Shown here: piece after piece, positions 8,499-14,538 of the stretch
Numbering within the stretch: the stretch's first letter is position 1
How the letters are laid out: every line of letters starts with the position of its first letter
Assembly: GCF_015062905.1 (NCBI RefSeq)
Contig: NZ_SUTK01000036.1
Coordinates: forward strand, 1-15,742
Source: Methanobrevibacter thaueri
GTDB taxonomy: Archaea; Methanobacteriota; Methanobacteria; Methanobacteriales; Methanobacteriaceae
DNA: 15,742 nucleotides
Direction of reading: 5' to 3'
Notes under the pieces: generated by a model
Told to the model about the DNA's origin: nothing
Database searches by the model: none
What the model saw: the letters and a program-made list of their open reading frames with translations, nothing else
Position numbers and translations under genes: made by a program

Positions 8499-8515
8499 AA
8501 CGTGCATAATTTATT

Positions 8516-8535
8516 ATAAATATTGAATTGGATGA
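8516..8535 (+). pseudogene. Possible remnant of the TetR gene start
   Basis: After the 96% block ends, similarity to the copy-2 side resumes with a 3-base indel: 8510-8531 matches 11380-11401 at about 18 of 22 positions. The aligned codons read (ATA)-N-I-E-L-D here and M-K-I-E-L-D in the regulator, with the ATG changed to ATA. Beyond codon 6 I see no similarity. It suggests the duplicated block once included the start of a regulator gene. The match is short and AT-rich, so it remains tentative. Confidence 0.35.
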
Positions 8536-8668
8536 AATATGCTCCCAATTTTGAGGTCTCTCAGAATGCAATAATTATCTTTTTATATCTCTTTTAACAA
8601 ATTCTTAAACAAGTGATGTTTCATTCAATGGATTATCGCTTCAAAGATTGTTTTTAAATTATAGAACA

Positions 8669-8696
8669 ATTTTTATAAAATATTTTTCAAGGGGTA
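8669..8696 (+). promoter_or_regulatory. Promoter and ribosome-binding site region of the second adhesin
   Basis: ATTTTTATAAAATATTTT (about 8669-8686) is TATA-like. AGGGGTAGA just before the ATG at 8702 is a partial Shine-Dalgarno. Immediately upstream, ATTGTT-N12-AACAAT (8647-8670) forms an inverted repeat that touches the TATA region. Confidence 0.45.
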
Positions 8697-8701
8697 GAGA
8701 T

Positions 8702-11296
8702 ATGAAATACAAAAGGAGCATAATCATAGCGATTCTCACCGTATTCCTATTCATGTCCGCCGCATGGGCAGGTAACGTGGATGATGGTACGGCATTGAGT
8801 GAGAATTCGACACTAGAAGCAAGTGACGAACCGAAACTGGCTGAAGACGCTTCAGCAATAGATTTGACAAAACAAGAAAATGACGAAATTGTGATTGCAA
8901 ATAATGACCCACAAGAGTTAAACGCCTATACCAGCACATATTCTGAACTGACTGATGAAATCAACACTGGAGGACCAAACATTGAATTAAAACACAGGCA
9001 GTATGTTTATGACAGCGGAGACACTATCATCTTCAATGTTTACAAGGGAGTCATCGATGGCAGAGGCGCAACCATCGACATGGCAGGAAGTGACATCACA
9101 GTATTTAATATGACTGGCACTAACATAACCATTAAAAATCTGATTTTCAAAAATATTAACTCCAAATATGGAGGTGGTGCAATCCACTTTTTCGATTCAG
9201 GAATCGTTGAAAACTGCAATTTCACCAACATCAAGGCTTCAGGAAATGGAGGAGCAATCAACTGTGAGGGAACCCTTGTGATAACAAACTGCAATTTCAC
9301 CAACATCAAGGCTTCAGGAAATGGAGGGACAATCAACTGCTATAATATTGAAGCAAAAAATTGCCGTTTTGAAAAAAGTACCTCTTCATGCAGGGGAGGT
9401 GCAGTTTTGAGCAATGATACCGGCACTTTTGAAAATTGCAATTTTACTGATACCCTTGCTGAAGATAATGGAGGAGCCCTCCACCTAAACTTCGGTAAGG
9501 TTGAAAATTGTTGTTTCACTAATAACACCTCTCTCAACATCGGTGGAGCCATCTCCATGATATACTGCAACATTAATTACTGCAGTTTCACAAACAGCAC
9601 ATCCAAAAACGGAGGTGCAGTTCATGCAGGAGTAATACTACATGCCAACTTTATCGGCAGCATTGAAAACAGCGATTTCACCAACAACAAAGCTTCCGAA
9701 AATGGAGGTGCAATCTCCGCCACCGACCTTAATATAATAAACTGCAATTTCACCAACAACACAGCCAAGAACGGAGGTGCATTTTTTACCGAAGGTGACG
9801 GCATAATTGAAAATTGCAATTTCACCAACAACAAAGCTTCCGAAAATGGAGGTGCAGTCAGATCAAACGTTCTTGAAACAACAAACTCCAATTTCACCAA
9901 CAACAAAGCTTGCGAAAATGGAGGTGCAATCTTTTTGAATTTTGGTAAAACAGACAACTGCACATTTACAGGAAATATTGCAAAAACCGGTTCTGCAATC
10001 AACATATATAGTGATTCAGAACGTATCACCATTCAGAATTCCATATTCCTAAACAATAGAGCAAATGCGGAACCCAATTGCCCCATACTAATAACAGAAA
10101 TGGAGAATAATATCACAATTACTTTCATAGGCAACAATAACCTTCTTAATGCCATCAATTCCAATGTTAATATCACTGTCTTAAATGTTACATATTGGGG
10201 TGCAAATGGAACAATAAACACCGGAGACTCACCATTCATTCCAGTCAGATCCCAAAATGAAGCTGGCCAGAAAATAATCGTCAAGGTGATTGACAACGAC
10301 CATATCATATTGAATAAGACTTATCTAACTGACATTAATGGCAGCATTAACATTGAAACTGAAATCACAGGCGATTACATAATCATTGTCCTTCACGAGG
10401 AAGACTCATATTATACTCGCTCCGAAAGAATAAGAACAAACATAGTATATCATATAAAGGTCAAACCAATGACAATCAAGGGAAAAACAGCAAATATCAC
10501 AGCGGAATCAAACATAACCCAGGAACTCATACAAGGTATCATGCAGTTCATCCTACCAAACGGCGAGAGAATCAATGCAACCTACGACGGCAACGGAATA
10601 TGGTGGGCATTGTACACCTTTGATGATTTCGGAGAGTATAATATCGGAGCTTCATATATGGGAATGAACAGCGCAACAGTAGCCAATGCCACCATCCGCA
10701 TAAATCCTGTTCCCGTGGAAAGTTCAATAACCGCATCCGACAAAGGATATGTAATCAACTACGACGGAACATACAGCGCCATTCTTAAGGATGCGCAGGG
10801 CAATGCAATTTCAGGTGAAAAATTAACATTCATATTGAACGGCAAAAACATCGGATATGGAATTACAAACGCTAAAGGCGTTACAAGCATCAGGTTAACT
10901 GCAAAAATCCTAAAAACCGCAAAATCTGGAAAGAAAACCCTTGTTGTGAAGTTCCTTGGTACAGACAATTACATATCTACAGCAAAAACCGTGAAAATTA
11001 CAGTAAACAAGGAAAAAACAAAAATCACAGCTAAAAAGAAAACTTTCAAGAAAACTGACAAAAAGAAAAAATACACAATAACACTCAAAAACAGCAAAGG
11101 AAAAGCTGTCAAAAAGGTAAAAGTCACAATTAAAATAGGCAAAAAGACTTTCAAGGCAAAAACAAATGCCAAAGGTAAAGCAACATTTAAAATCAAAAAA
11201 CTGACCAAAAAAGGCACCTACAAGGCAAAGGTAACCTTCAAAGGCAACGCCTACTACAACAAATCAACCAAGACCATCAAAATCAAAATCAAATAA
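8702..11296 (+). CDS. Adhesin-like protein: single beta-helix, Ig-like domains, Lys-rich tail
   Basis: 864 aa from the ATG at 8702; an upstream in-frame TTG is rejected because the signal peptide starts at 8702 (MKYKRSIIIAILTVFLF, cleavage after AWA near residue 23). An acidic linker runs to about residue 75. Residues about 75-485 form one right-handed beta-helix with 11-12 coils of the 'ENCNFTNNKASENGGAI' type, ending in 'NVTYWGANGT', similar to the Trp-Gly motifs that close such helices. Three Ig-like domains follow (about 513-590, 590-670, 673-770). The last 95 residues are a Lys-rich domain almost identical to the end of the 3390-8429 product. It is an exported surface protein whose partner is unknown. 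The helix contains very recent coil duplications (9211-9339, 9675-9928). Its 3' end and terminator are part of a 96% repeat, and the TetR gene begins 89 bases after its stop. Confidence 0.88.
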   Translation: MKYKRSIIIAILTVFLFMSAAWAGNVDDGTALSENSTLEASDEPKLAEDASAIDLTKQENDEIVIANNDPQELNAYTSTYSELTDEINTGGPNIELKHRQYVYDSGDTIIFNVYKGVIDGRGATIDMAGSDITVFNMTGTNITIKNLIFKNINSKYGGGAIHFFDSGIVENCNFTNIKASGNGGAINCEGTLVITNCNFTNIKASGNGGTINCYNIEAKNCRFEKSTSSCRGGAVLSNDTGTFENCNFTDTLAEDNGGALHLNFGKVENCCFTNNTSLNIGGAISMIYCNINYCSFTNSTSKNGGAVHAGVILHANFIGSIENSDFTNNKASENGGAISATDLNIINCNFTNNTAKNGGAFFTEGDGIIENCNFTNNKASENGGAVRSNVLETTNSNFTNNKACENGGAIFLNFGKTDNCTFTGNIAKTGSAINIYSDSERITIQNSIFLNNRANAEPNCPILITEMENNITITFIGNNNLLNAINSNVNITVLNVTYWGANGTINTGDSPFIPVRSQNEAGQKIIVKVIDNDHIILNKTYLTDINGSINIETEITGDYIIIVLHEEDSYYTRSERIRTNIVYHIKVKPMTIKGKTANITAESNITQELIQGIMQFILPNGERINATYDGNGIWWALYTFDDFGEYNIGASYMGMNSATVANATIRINPVPVESSITASDKGYVINYDGTYSAILKDAQGNAISGEKLTFILNGKNIGYGITNAKGVTSIRLTAKILKTAKSGKKTLVVKFLGTDNYISTAKTVKITVNKEKTKITAKKKTFKKTDKKKKYTITLKNSKGKAVKKVKVTIKIGKKTFKAKTNAKGKATFKIKKLTKKGTYKAKVTFKGNAYYNKSTKTIKIKIK
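9211..9339 (+). repeat. 75-bp coil duplication in the second adhesin
   Basis: Bases 9211-9252 recur exactly at 9286-9327 (42 of 42). After two changed bases a further 10 bases match. The offset of 75 bases is one 25-residue coil ('NCNFTNIKASGNGG'). Exact identity including third positions indicates a very recent event. Confidence 0.85.
9675..9928 (+). repeat. Run of coil repeats at 72-bp spacing
   Basis: A 38-base unit at 9675-9712 recurs identically at 9819-9856 and with one change at 9891-9928; a more diverged version sits at 9747. All four are in register at 72 bases and encode successive coils with 'FTNNKASENGGA'. Confidence 0.85.
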
Positions 11297-11327
11297 GGAG
11301 ACAAACTCTCCTTAACCTTCTTTTTTT
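11294..11327 (+). terminator. Terminator of the second adhesin, stem starting at the stop codon
   Basis: Same 8-bp stem TAAGGAGA / TCTCCTTA and T7 run as at 8427-8460, again using the TAA stop as the first stem bases. Confidence 0.8.
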
Positions 11328-11337
11328 AACACCAAAA

Positions 11338-11365
11338 AAACATTTTTAGATAAATATAAATGTTT
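11338..11365. promoter_or_regulatory. Palindrome around the TATA box of the TetR gene (candidate operator)
   Basis: AAACATTT at 11338-11345 and AAATGTTT at 11358-11365 are perfect 8-bp arms around a 12-base spacer with TATA-like TAAATAT. The ATG of the regulator is 21 bases beyond. TetR-family repressors usually bind palindromes in their own promoters, so autoregulation is likely (inference). Confidence 0.55.
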
Positions 11366-11385
11366 AACAATTGATATTATTTATT

Positions 11386-11979
11386 ATGAAGATTGAACTT
11401 GACAACACCGAGGAAAAGATTGTAAGGGCAACATTCGACATTATTCAAAAAGAGGGTGTTTCAAAGGCCACAACAAAAAAGATTGCTGCAGAAGCTGGCG
11501 TTAATGAAGTTACCGTCTTTAGAAAGTTCACAAACAAGCAGAACCTGGTTGAAATTACAAAGGACTACCATTTCCAGATTCTTATTGACAAGCTGGACAA
11601 GATTTTCGACTTTAGGGAGGATGAGGAAACCGAGGAGTACCTGAGAAACAATTTCATAGAACTCGCAAACCTTCCGGAAGCGGAGTTCAGCATCATCAAG
11701 GTGGCTCTCGAGGACGTGAGAGCGGTTTCAGACAAGAAGCTTCTGATTGCGCAGATCACCGACACCATACTGGACAAGTTCGAGGAGTTCTTCACCCTGC
11801 AGATCGATGAGGGCAGAATCAGGAAAGTCAACCCTAGGGTATTGGGAACACTCTGTTACAGCATAACATTCCAGTCACTCGTTTTATGGAAAATATACAG
11901 TGAAAACGTTGAAAAAGATGGAATAGACTATTCCACCGAATTTCTGGACATCCTCTATAACGGAATCAGAGTGGAATAG
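11386..11979 (+). CDS. TetR/AcrR family transcriptional regulator
   Basis: 197 aa from the ATG at 11386 (an in-frame TTG at 11371 is less likely). Residues 8-54 match the TetR N-terminal domain: helix 1 'EEKIVRATFDIIQKEGV', then the helix-turn-helix 'TTKKIAAEAGVNEVTVFRKF' (29-48) and the following 'TNKQNLVE'. The remaining 140 or so residues are predicted all-helical, as in the ligand-binding and dimerisation domain; the ligand cannot be inferred. It follows the second adhesin on the same strand after a terminator and has its own TATA box embedded in a palindrome. Because the same palindrome is duplicated at 8471, its targets may include the second adhesin. Its upstream leader is almost absent, and no Shine-Dalgarno is visible. 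Confidence 0.88.
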   Translation: MKIELDNTEEKIVRATFDIIQKEGVSKATTKKIAAEAGVNEVTVFRKFTNKQNLVEITKDYHFQILIDKLDKIFDFREDEETEEYLRNNFIELANLPEAEFSIIKVALEDVRAVSDKKLLIAQITDTILDKFEEFFTLQIDEGRIRKVNPRVLGTLCYSITFQSLVLWKIYSENVEKDGIDYSTEFLDILYNGIRVE

Positions 11980-12004
11980 CTTCACGTGCGGAGAGGTTTA
12001 TCCA

Positions 12005-12040
12005 TTTCCTTTTGGAAAATGACAATCTGTACCTTTTTTT
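12005..12040 (+). terminator. Probable terminator of the TetR gene
   Basis: A short stem TTTCC-TTTT-GGAAA (12005-12018) is followed by a T7 run at 12034-12040. The T-run is the stronger part of the evidence. Confidence 0.45.
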
Positions 12041-12153
12041 GATTTTGAATAGGATTATACTGTTTTTGCAAATTGCCCGGAAAAGAGATTGGGACAAATT
12101 AACTGCAGTTTCGATTGATTAAAACTTATTGTTATTGTAATGCATCACTTTTG

Positions 12154-12261
12154 ATGAACGGAATATTTGATTTGGTGTTGGCAAAGTCCGCAGTTCGAAA
12201 GAGGATTATTTTACTAGGTGTCCTGAAAAAGACATATACCATAATGTCCATAACTTATTAA
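12154..12261 (+). pseudogene. 35-aa ORF resembling the start of a winged-helix regulator
   Basis: ATG at 12154 to TAA at 12259-12261. The peptide has the flavour of an archaeal ArsR-like winged-helix N-terminus (FDLVLAKSAVRKRIILLGVL followed by KKTYT). It stops where the recognition helices should follow. No Shine-Dalgarno precedes it. It may be a decayed regulator fragment or a chance ORF; the resemblance is by eye only. Confidence 0.2.
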
Positions 12262-12289
12262 CAGAGACATTCAATCCGGAGATGAAAAA

Positions 12290-12658
12290 ATGAATGGGAA
12301 AACAAAAATAGTTATAATGGTGCTTTGCCTCTTTGTCGCAGGACTTGCAATGGCCGCAATATCCGCAGAGCCTGTGGCTGCAAAGAAATTCGAGGATGCA
12401 GGATACACCTGGGAAATCCAGGATGACGATTGGAACCATATGGTTAAGGTCGCCAATGACGAATACAGACATGCCGAAAGTCAGGGAAGGGCAATACCTA
12501 TCGGATATTCATATCAGAAAAACGTGACAGTGACAAAGGACGGAAACAGGTATGACGGAATCTGCTTTGCCGTCAAGAACCATGACAGTGTTCGCAGTGA
12601 AGTTCGTGGAGTTACTACTGAATACCTGAGGGACTTCGAAACAGTGCCTGCGAAATAG
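12290..12658 (+). CDS. Small secreted protein of unknown function
   Basis: 122 aa, start supported by GGAGATG at 12278-12284. The N-terminus is a classic signal peptide (MNGKTK, then IVIMVLCLFVAGLAMAA), with cleavage likely after AMA or in the AISAEPVAA region, leaving about 90-95 mature residues. The mature part has mixed charge, with an aromatic segment 'YTWEIQDDDWNHMVKV', an 'IGYSYQKNVTVTKDG' strand pair with a possible N-glycosylation site (NVT), and a 'YDGICFAVKN' strand carrying the single mature Cys. I recognise no family. It is convergent with the small minus-strand gene at 12671-12838, with 12 bases between their stops, and its codon use resembles the conserved genes rather than the adhesins. 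Confidence 0.75.
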   Translation: MNGKTKIVIMVLCLFVAGLAMAAISAEPVAAKKFEDAGYTWEIQDDDWNHMVKVANDEYRHAESQGRAIPIGYSYQKNVTVTKDGNRYDGICFAVKNHDSVRSEVRGVTTEYLRDFETVPAK

Positions 12659-12670
12659 GAAACGATTCAT

Positions 12671-12838
12671 TTAAAGCTCGCTTTCAAGATGAACAATCAG
12701 CTCATTCAACTTGTCTATTTGCAATTGGAATTCCTCTTCTCTGGGAGTTCCCTTTACTTTTTCTAATTTTGATTCCAAATTTTCTTTTAGTTCAACTGCT
12801 TTTTTTATTCTCTCTTGGGTGTTGGTATTATCTGCCAT
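12671..12838 (-). CDS. 55-aa charged helical (coiled-coil-like) protein
   Basis: ATG at 12838 to TAA at 12671-12673. The whole peptide is helix-forming and highly charged, with leucines in heptad-like spacing: 'IKKAVELKENLESKLEKVKG', a TPREEE turn, then 'FQLQIDKLNELIVHLESEL'. This fits a short two-helix hairpin. No signal peptide or Cys is present, so it is probably cytoplasmic. A TATA box at 12842-12857 lies directly before the ATG, implying a leaderless transcript or one with a very short leader. It could be a small structural or regulatory protein; I recognise no family. The clean composition and good promoter placement argue that it is a real gene. Confidence 0.65.
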   Translation of the reverse strand: MADNTNTQERIKKAVELKENLESKLEKVKGTPREEEFQLQIDKLNELIVHLESEL

Positions 12839-12841
12839 GAT

Positions 12842-12857
12842 AATATATTTATATAAA
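12842..12857 (-). promoter_or_regulatory. TATA box of the 55-aa protein gene
   Basis: On the minus strand TTTATATAAATATATT ends a few bases before the ATG at 12838. The upstream part of this run is about 20 bases from the ATG, consistent with a leaderless start. Confidence 0.45.
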
Positions 12858-12983
12858 GAGAAATTTTAAGATATCCTATAATTTAGTAAAAATTAAAATA
12901 TCAATGAACATTAAACGAAAAATCATGAAAAAAATTAAAAATGGATAAAAAAAGACTTCATAATGCCCACATAATAACAACCA

Positions 12984-13004
12984 TTAATTATTATAAGTAA
13001 TAAA
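12984..13004 (+). promoter_or_regulatory. Promoter of the ADP-ribosylglycohydrolase gene
   Basis: AATTATTATAAGTAATAA lies about 13-30 bases before the ATG at 13014, TATA-like and correctly placed for a leaderless transcript. TTATTA-TAAG-TAATAA within it is palindromic, though low complexity makes that weak. Confidence 0.4.
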
Positions 13005-13013
13005 CTTACCCAC

Positions 13014-13919
13014 ATGAAAGTCAAAGATGGAATTATCGGTTTAGTAGTCGGAGACGCCTTAGGAGTCCCAGTCGAGTTTTCTGGAAAATATGAACGTGAA
13101 ATTGACCCAGTCACTGACATGCGAGAATACGGAACCCACCTGCAGCCTAAAGGAACCTGGTCGGATGACTCTTCAATGACAATAGCTACAATGGCAAGCA
13201 TAGTCAACAAAAATGGAATCGACTACGATGACATAATGAAGGAGTTCCTCAAATGGTACTATGACGACGAATACACAAACAGCGACGACGGAAAGTTTGA
13301 CAGTGGAATTGCCACTGGAAAATCATTGCGAAAATATTACAACGGAACTCCCGCCTTAGAATCTGGAGGCACAGGAGACCGTGACAACGGAAACGGGTCT
13401 TTAATGAGAATTCTGCCGTTGGCTTACATCAAAGACATTGATTATGAAACAGTCGAGAATGTATCCTCCCTGACCCATGCCCATGAGATTTCAAGGATTG
13501 CATGCGTATTATATGTTGAAATCGCAAGGTCAATGCTTGAAAACGACCTGGAAATCGCTGAGCATGTCAAATACGCATGCGATAAAATAAAGGATTACTA
13601 TAAGGATTCCCATTACCTTAAAAAATTCAATAGAATATTTAACAATGATTTGGATGATGTTCGTGGAAGGACATTTGTCGTCGGGTCATTGGAATGTGTT
13701 ATCCATTGCCTATTAAACACAGACAACTATGAGGATGCCGTTTTAAAAGCTGTTAATTTCGGTGATGACACAGACACCACCGCTGCAATCTGTGGCGGGC
13801 TTGCCGGAATATATTACGGCTATGACTCAATACCAAAGGATTGGATTGGTGCAATCAACAAAATCGATGAAGTTGAATTATTATGTGAGGATTATGGGGC
13901 ATTTTGCGAGGGATCTTAA
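13014..13919 (+). CDS. ADP-ribosylglycohydrolase family protein (DraG/ADPRH-like)
   Basis: 301 aa, the usual family length, covered from end to end by one all-helical domain. Diagnostic motifs are present: 'GLVVGDALGVPVE' at residues 9-21, 'TWSDDSSM' at 48-55 (S50, D51, D52 being the expected metal-binding loop), 'GTGDRDNGNGSLMR' in the middle, 'LTHAH' after it, and 'GDDTDTTAAICGGLAG' from residue 250, whose Asp residues complete the two-metal centre. Such enzymes hydrolyse the bond between ADP-ribose and a protein side chain, or cleave related ADP-ribose adducts, in the cytoplasm with Mg2+ or Mn2+. In some archaea DraG reverses ADP-ribosylation of nitrogenase reductase, but no DraT or nif gene is visible here, so the substrate is open. 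The start ATG at 13014 lies directly after a TATA box, and the gene has its own terminator. Confidence 0.9.
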   Translation: MKVKDGIIGLVVGDALGVPVEFSGKYEREIDPVTDMREYGTHLQPKGTWSDDSSMTIATMASIVNKNGIDYDDIMKEFLKWYYDDEYTNSDDGKFDSGIATGKSLRKYYNGTPALESGGTGDRDNGNGSLMRILPLAYIKDIDYETVENVSSLTHAHEISRIACVLYVEIARSMLENDLEIAEHVKYACDKIKDYYKDSHYLKKFNRIFNNDLDDVRGRTFVVGSLECVIHCLLNTDNYEDAVLKAVNFGDDTDTTAAICGGLAGIYYGYDSIPKDWIGAINKIDEVELLCEDYGAFCEGS

Positions 13920-13929
13920 CTATTAAAAT

Positions 13930-13969
13930 TAGGGTTATATGCAAGTATAATCCTATCTACTTGTTTTTT
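13930..13969 (+). terminator. Terminator of the ADP-ribosylglycohydrolase gene
   Basis: A 10-bp stem TAGGGTTATA / TATAATCCTA with one G-U pair and loop TGCAAG (13930-13955) is followed by a T6 run at 13964-13969. Confidence 0.7.
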
Positions 13970-14027
13970 AGAATTTCAATGACAAACCACTAAAACAAAT
14001 GTGAACGTCTTAAATTAACTCGAAAAT

Positions 14028-14063
14028 AAAAAAAGATAGTGGAATATTTAACTATCCCACTAT
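14028..14063 (-). terminator. Terminator of the exported-protein operon, stem including the stop codon
   Basis: On the minus strand ATAGTGG / CCACTAT forms a 7-bp stem (14063-14057 with 14042-14036), followed by a T7 run (14034-14028). The TAG stop at 14062-14060 lies within the left arm. Confidence 0.7.
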
Positions 14064-14530
14064 TTGAAATCAACTGATTTGCCCATTTCCTTAATCATAT
14101 CAATGTCCTTGCCCATGATTATTACTATTTCGTTGCCTGAACTTGTTCCAACCATAGGAAAATGCATGTCATTAATCTTTTTAGGCATAAGAATTGTTAG
14201 GTTTCCTTCCTGATATTCATAGCATTCATCCAACTCAGGATATATTGATTCAAATAAGCTCTGATAGAAAAATTCAGATGAATTTTCAGTAACTATAGGA
14301 TTGTTTATATAACTTATATCTAAATCCTCACTCATATACTCTAAAAAAATCGTATCCATCCCGTTTTCATGGGAAATATTCTTATCCTTTTCAAAATGGA
14401 CATTTTTAGGTATTTTCATTGAAAAATAATCTCCAAACTCATGAGTTTCCAAATCAGTTGCTCCCACACTTCCCATAGCCATGACTGCGGCTAAGAATAT
14501 TACAAACAAACAAATCCACTTACTATCCAT
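14060..14530 (-). CDS. Secreted protein, paralogue of its operon neighbour
   Basis: 156 aa with a signal peptide (MDSKWICLFVIFLAAVMAMG, cleavage near VGA-T at 24). The mature part, about 130 residues, starts with a motif shared with the upstream gene: F-x3-F-x-M-x2-P-x-N-x2-F (here FGDYFSMKIPKNVHF). It also shares 'ISYxNxPxVT' in the middle and a C-terminal helix 'GKDIDMIKEMGKSVDF'. Family and activity are unknown; the layout of strands followed by a final helix is seen in small extracytoplasmic domains of methanobacteria. Translation is probably coupled to the upstream gene: the Shine-Dalgarno GGTGA (14539-14535) uses the last base of the upstream TAG stop, with only 8 bases between the genes. 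Confidence 0.75.
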   Translation of the reverse strand: MDSKWICLFVIFLAAVMAMGSVGATDLETHEFGDYFSMKIPKNVHFEKDKNISHENGMDTIFLEYMSEDLDISYINNPIVTENSSEFFYQSLFESIYPELDECYEYQEGNLTILMPKKINDMHFPMVGTSSGNEIVIIMGKDIDMIKEMGKSVDFK

Positions 14531-14538
14531 AATTTCAC

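Larger units (their letters stand above)
8270..8501 (+). repeat. Long direct repeat, copy 1 (adhesin 3' end, terminator, TetR-type promoter)
   Basis: This block matches 11137-11368 at a constant offset of 2867 bases without gaps. From 8281 to 8501 I count 8 differences in 221 bases (about 96% identity). It covers the last 50 codons of the adhesin, the stop-codon hairpin, the T-run, and a promoter/palindrome that in copy 2 precedes the TetR gene. Upstream of the block, similarity falls to protein level. Confidence 0.9.
11137..11368 (+). repeat. Long direct repeat, copy 2 (adhesin 3' end, terminator, TetR promoter)
   Basis: Partner of 8270-8501 at an offset of 2867 bases, about 96% identical over its last 221 bases. 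It holds the end of the 864-aa adhesin, its terminator and the promoter of the TetR gene. Confidence 0.9.
11980..12289. other. Intergenic region with terminator and one doubtful small ORF
   Basis: These 310 bases hold the likely terminator of the TetR gene (12005-12040), a 35-codon ORF (12154-12261) and the promoter/Shine-Dalgarno of the next gene (GGAGATG at 12278-12284). I see no tRNA or other RNA gene and no repeat shared with the rest of the window. Confidence 0.5.

Noticed and set aside
12171..12210. TTCGA-containing segment resembling a tRNA T-loop
   Set aside because: No matching acceptor, D or anticodon stems could be found around it.
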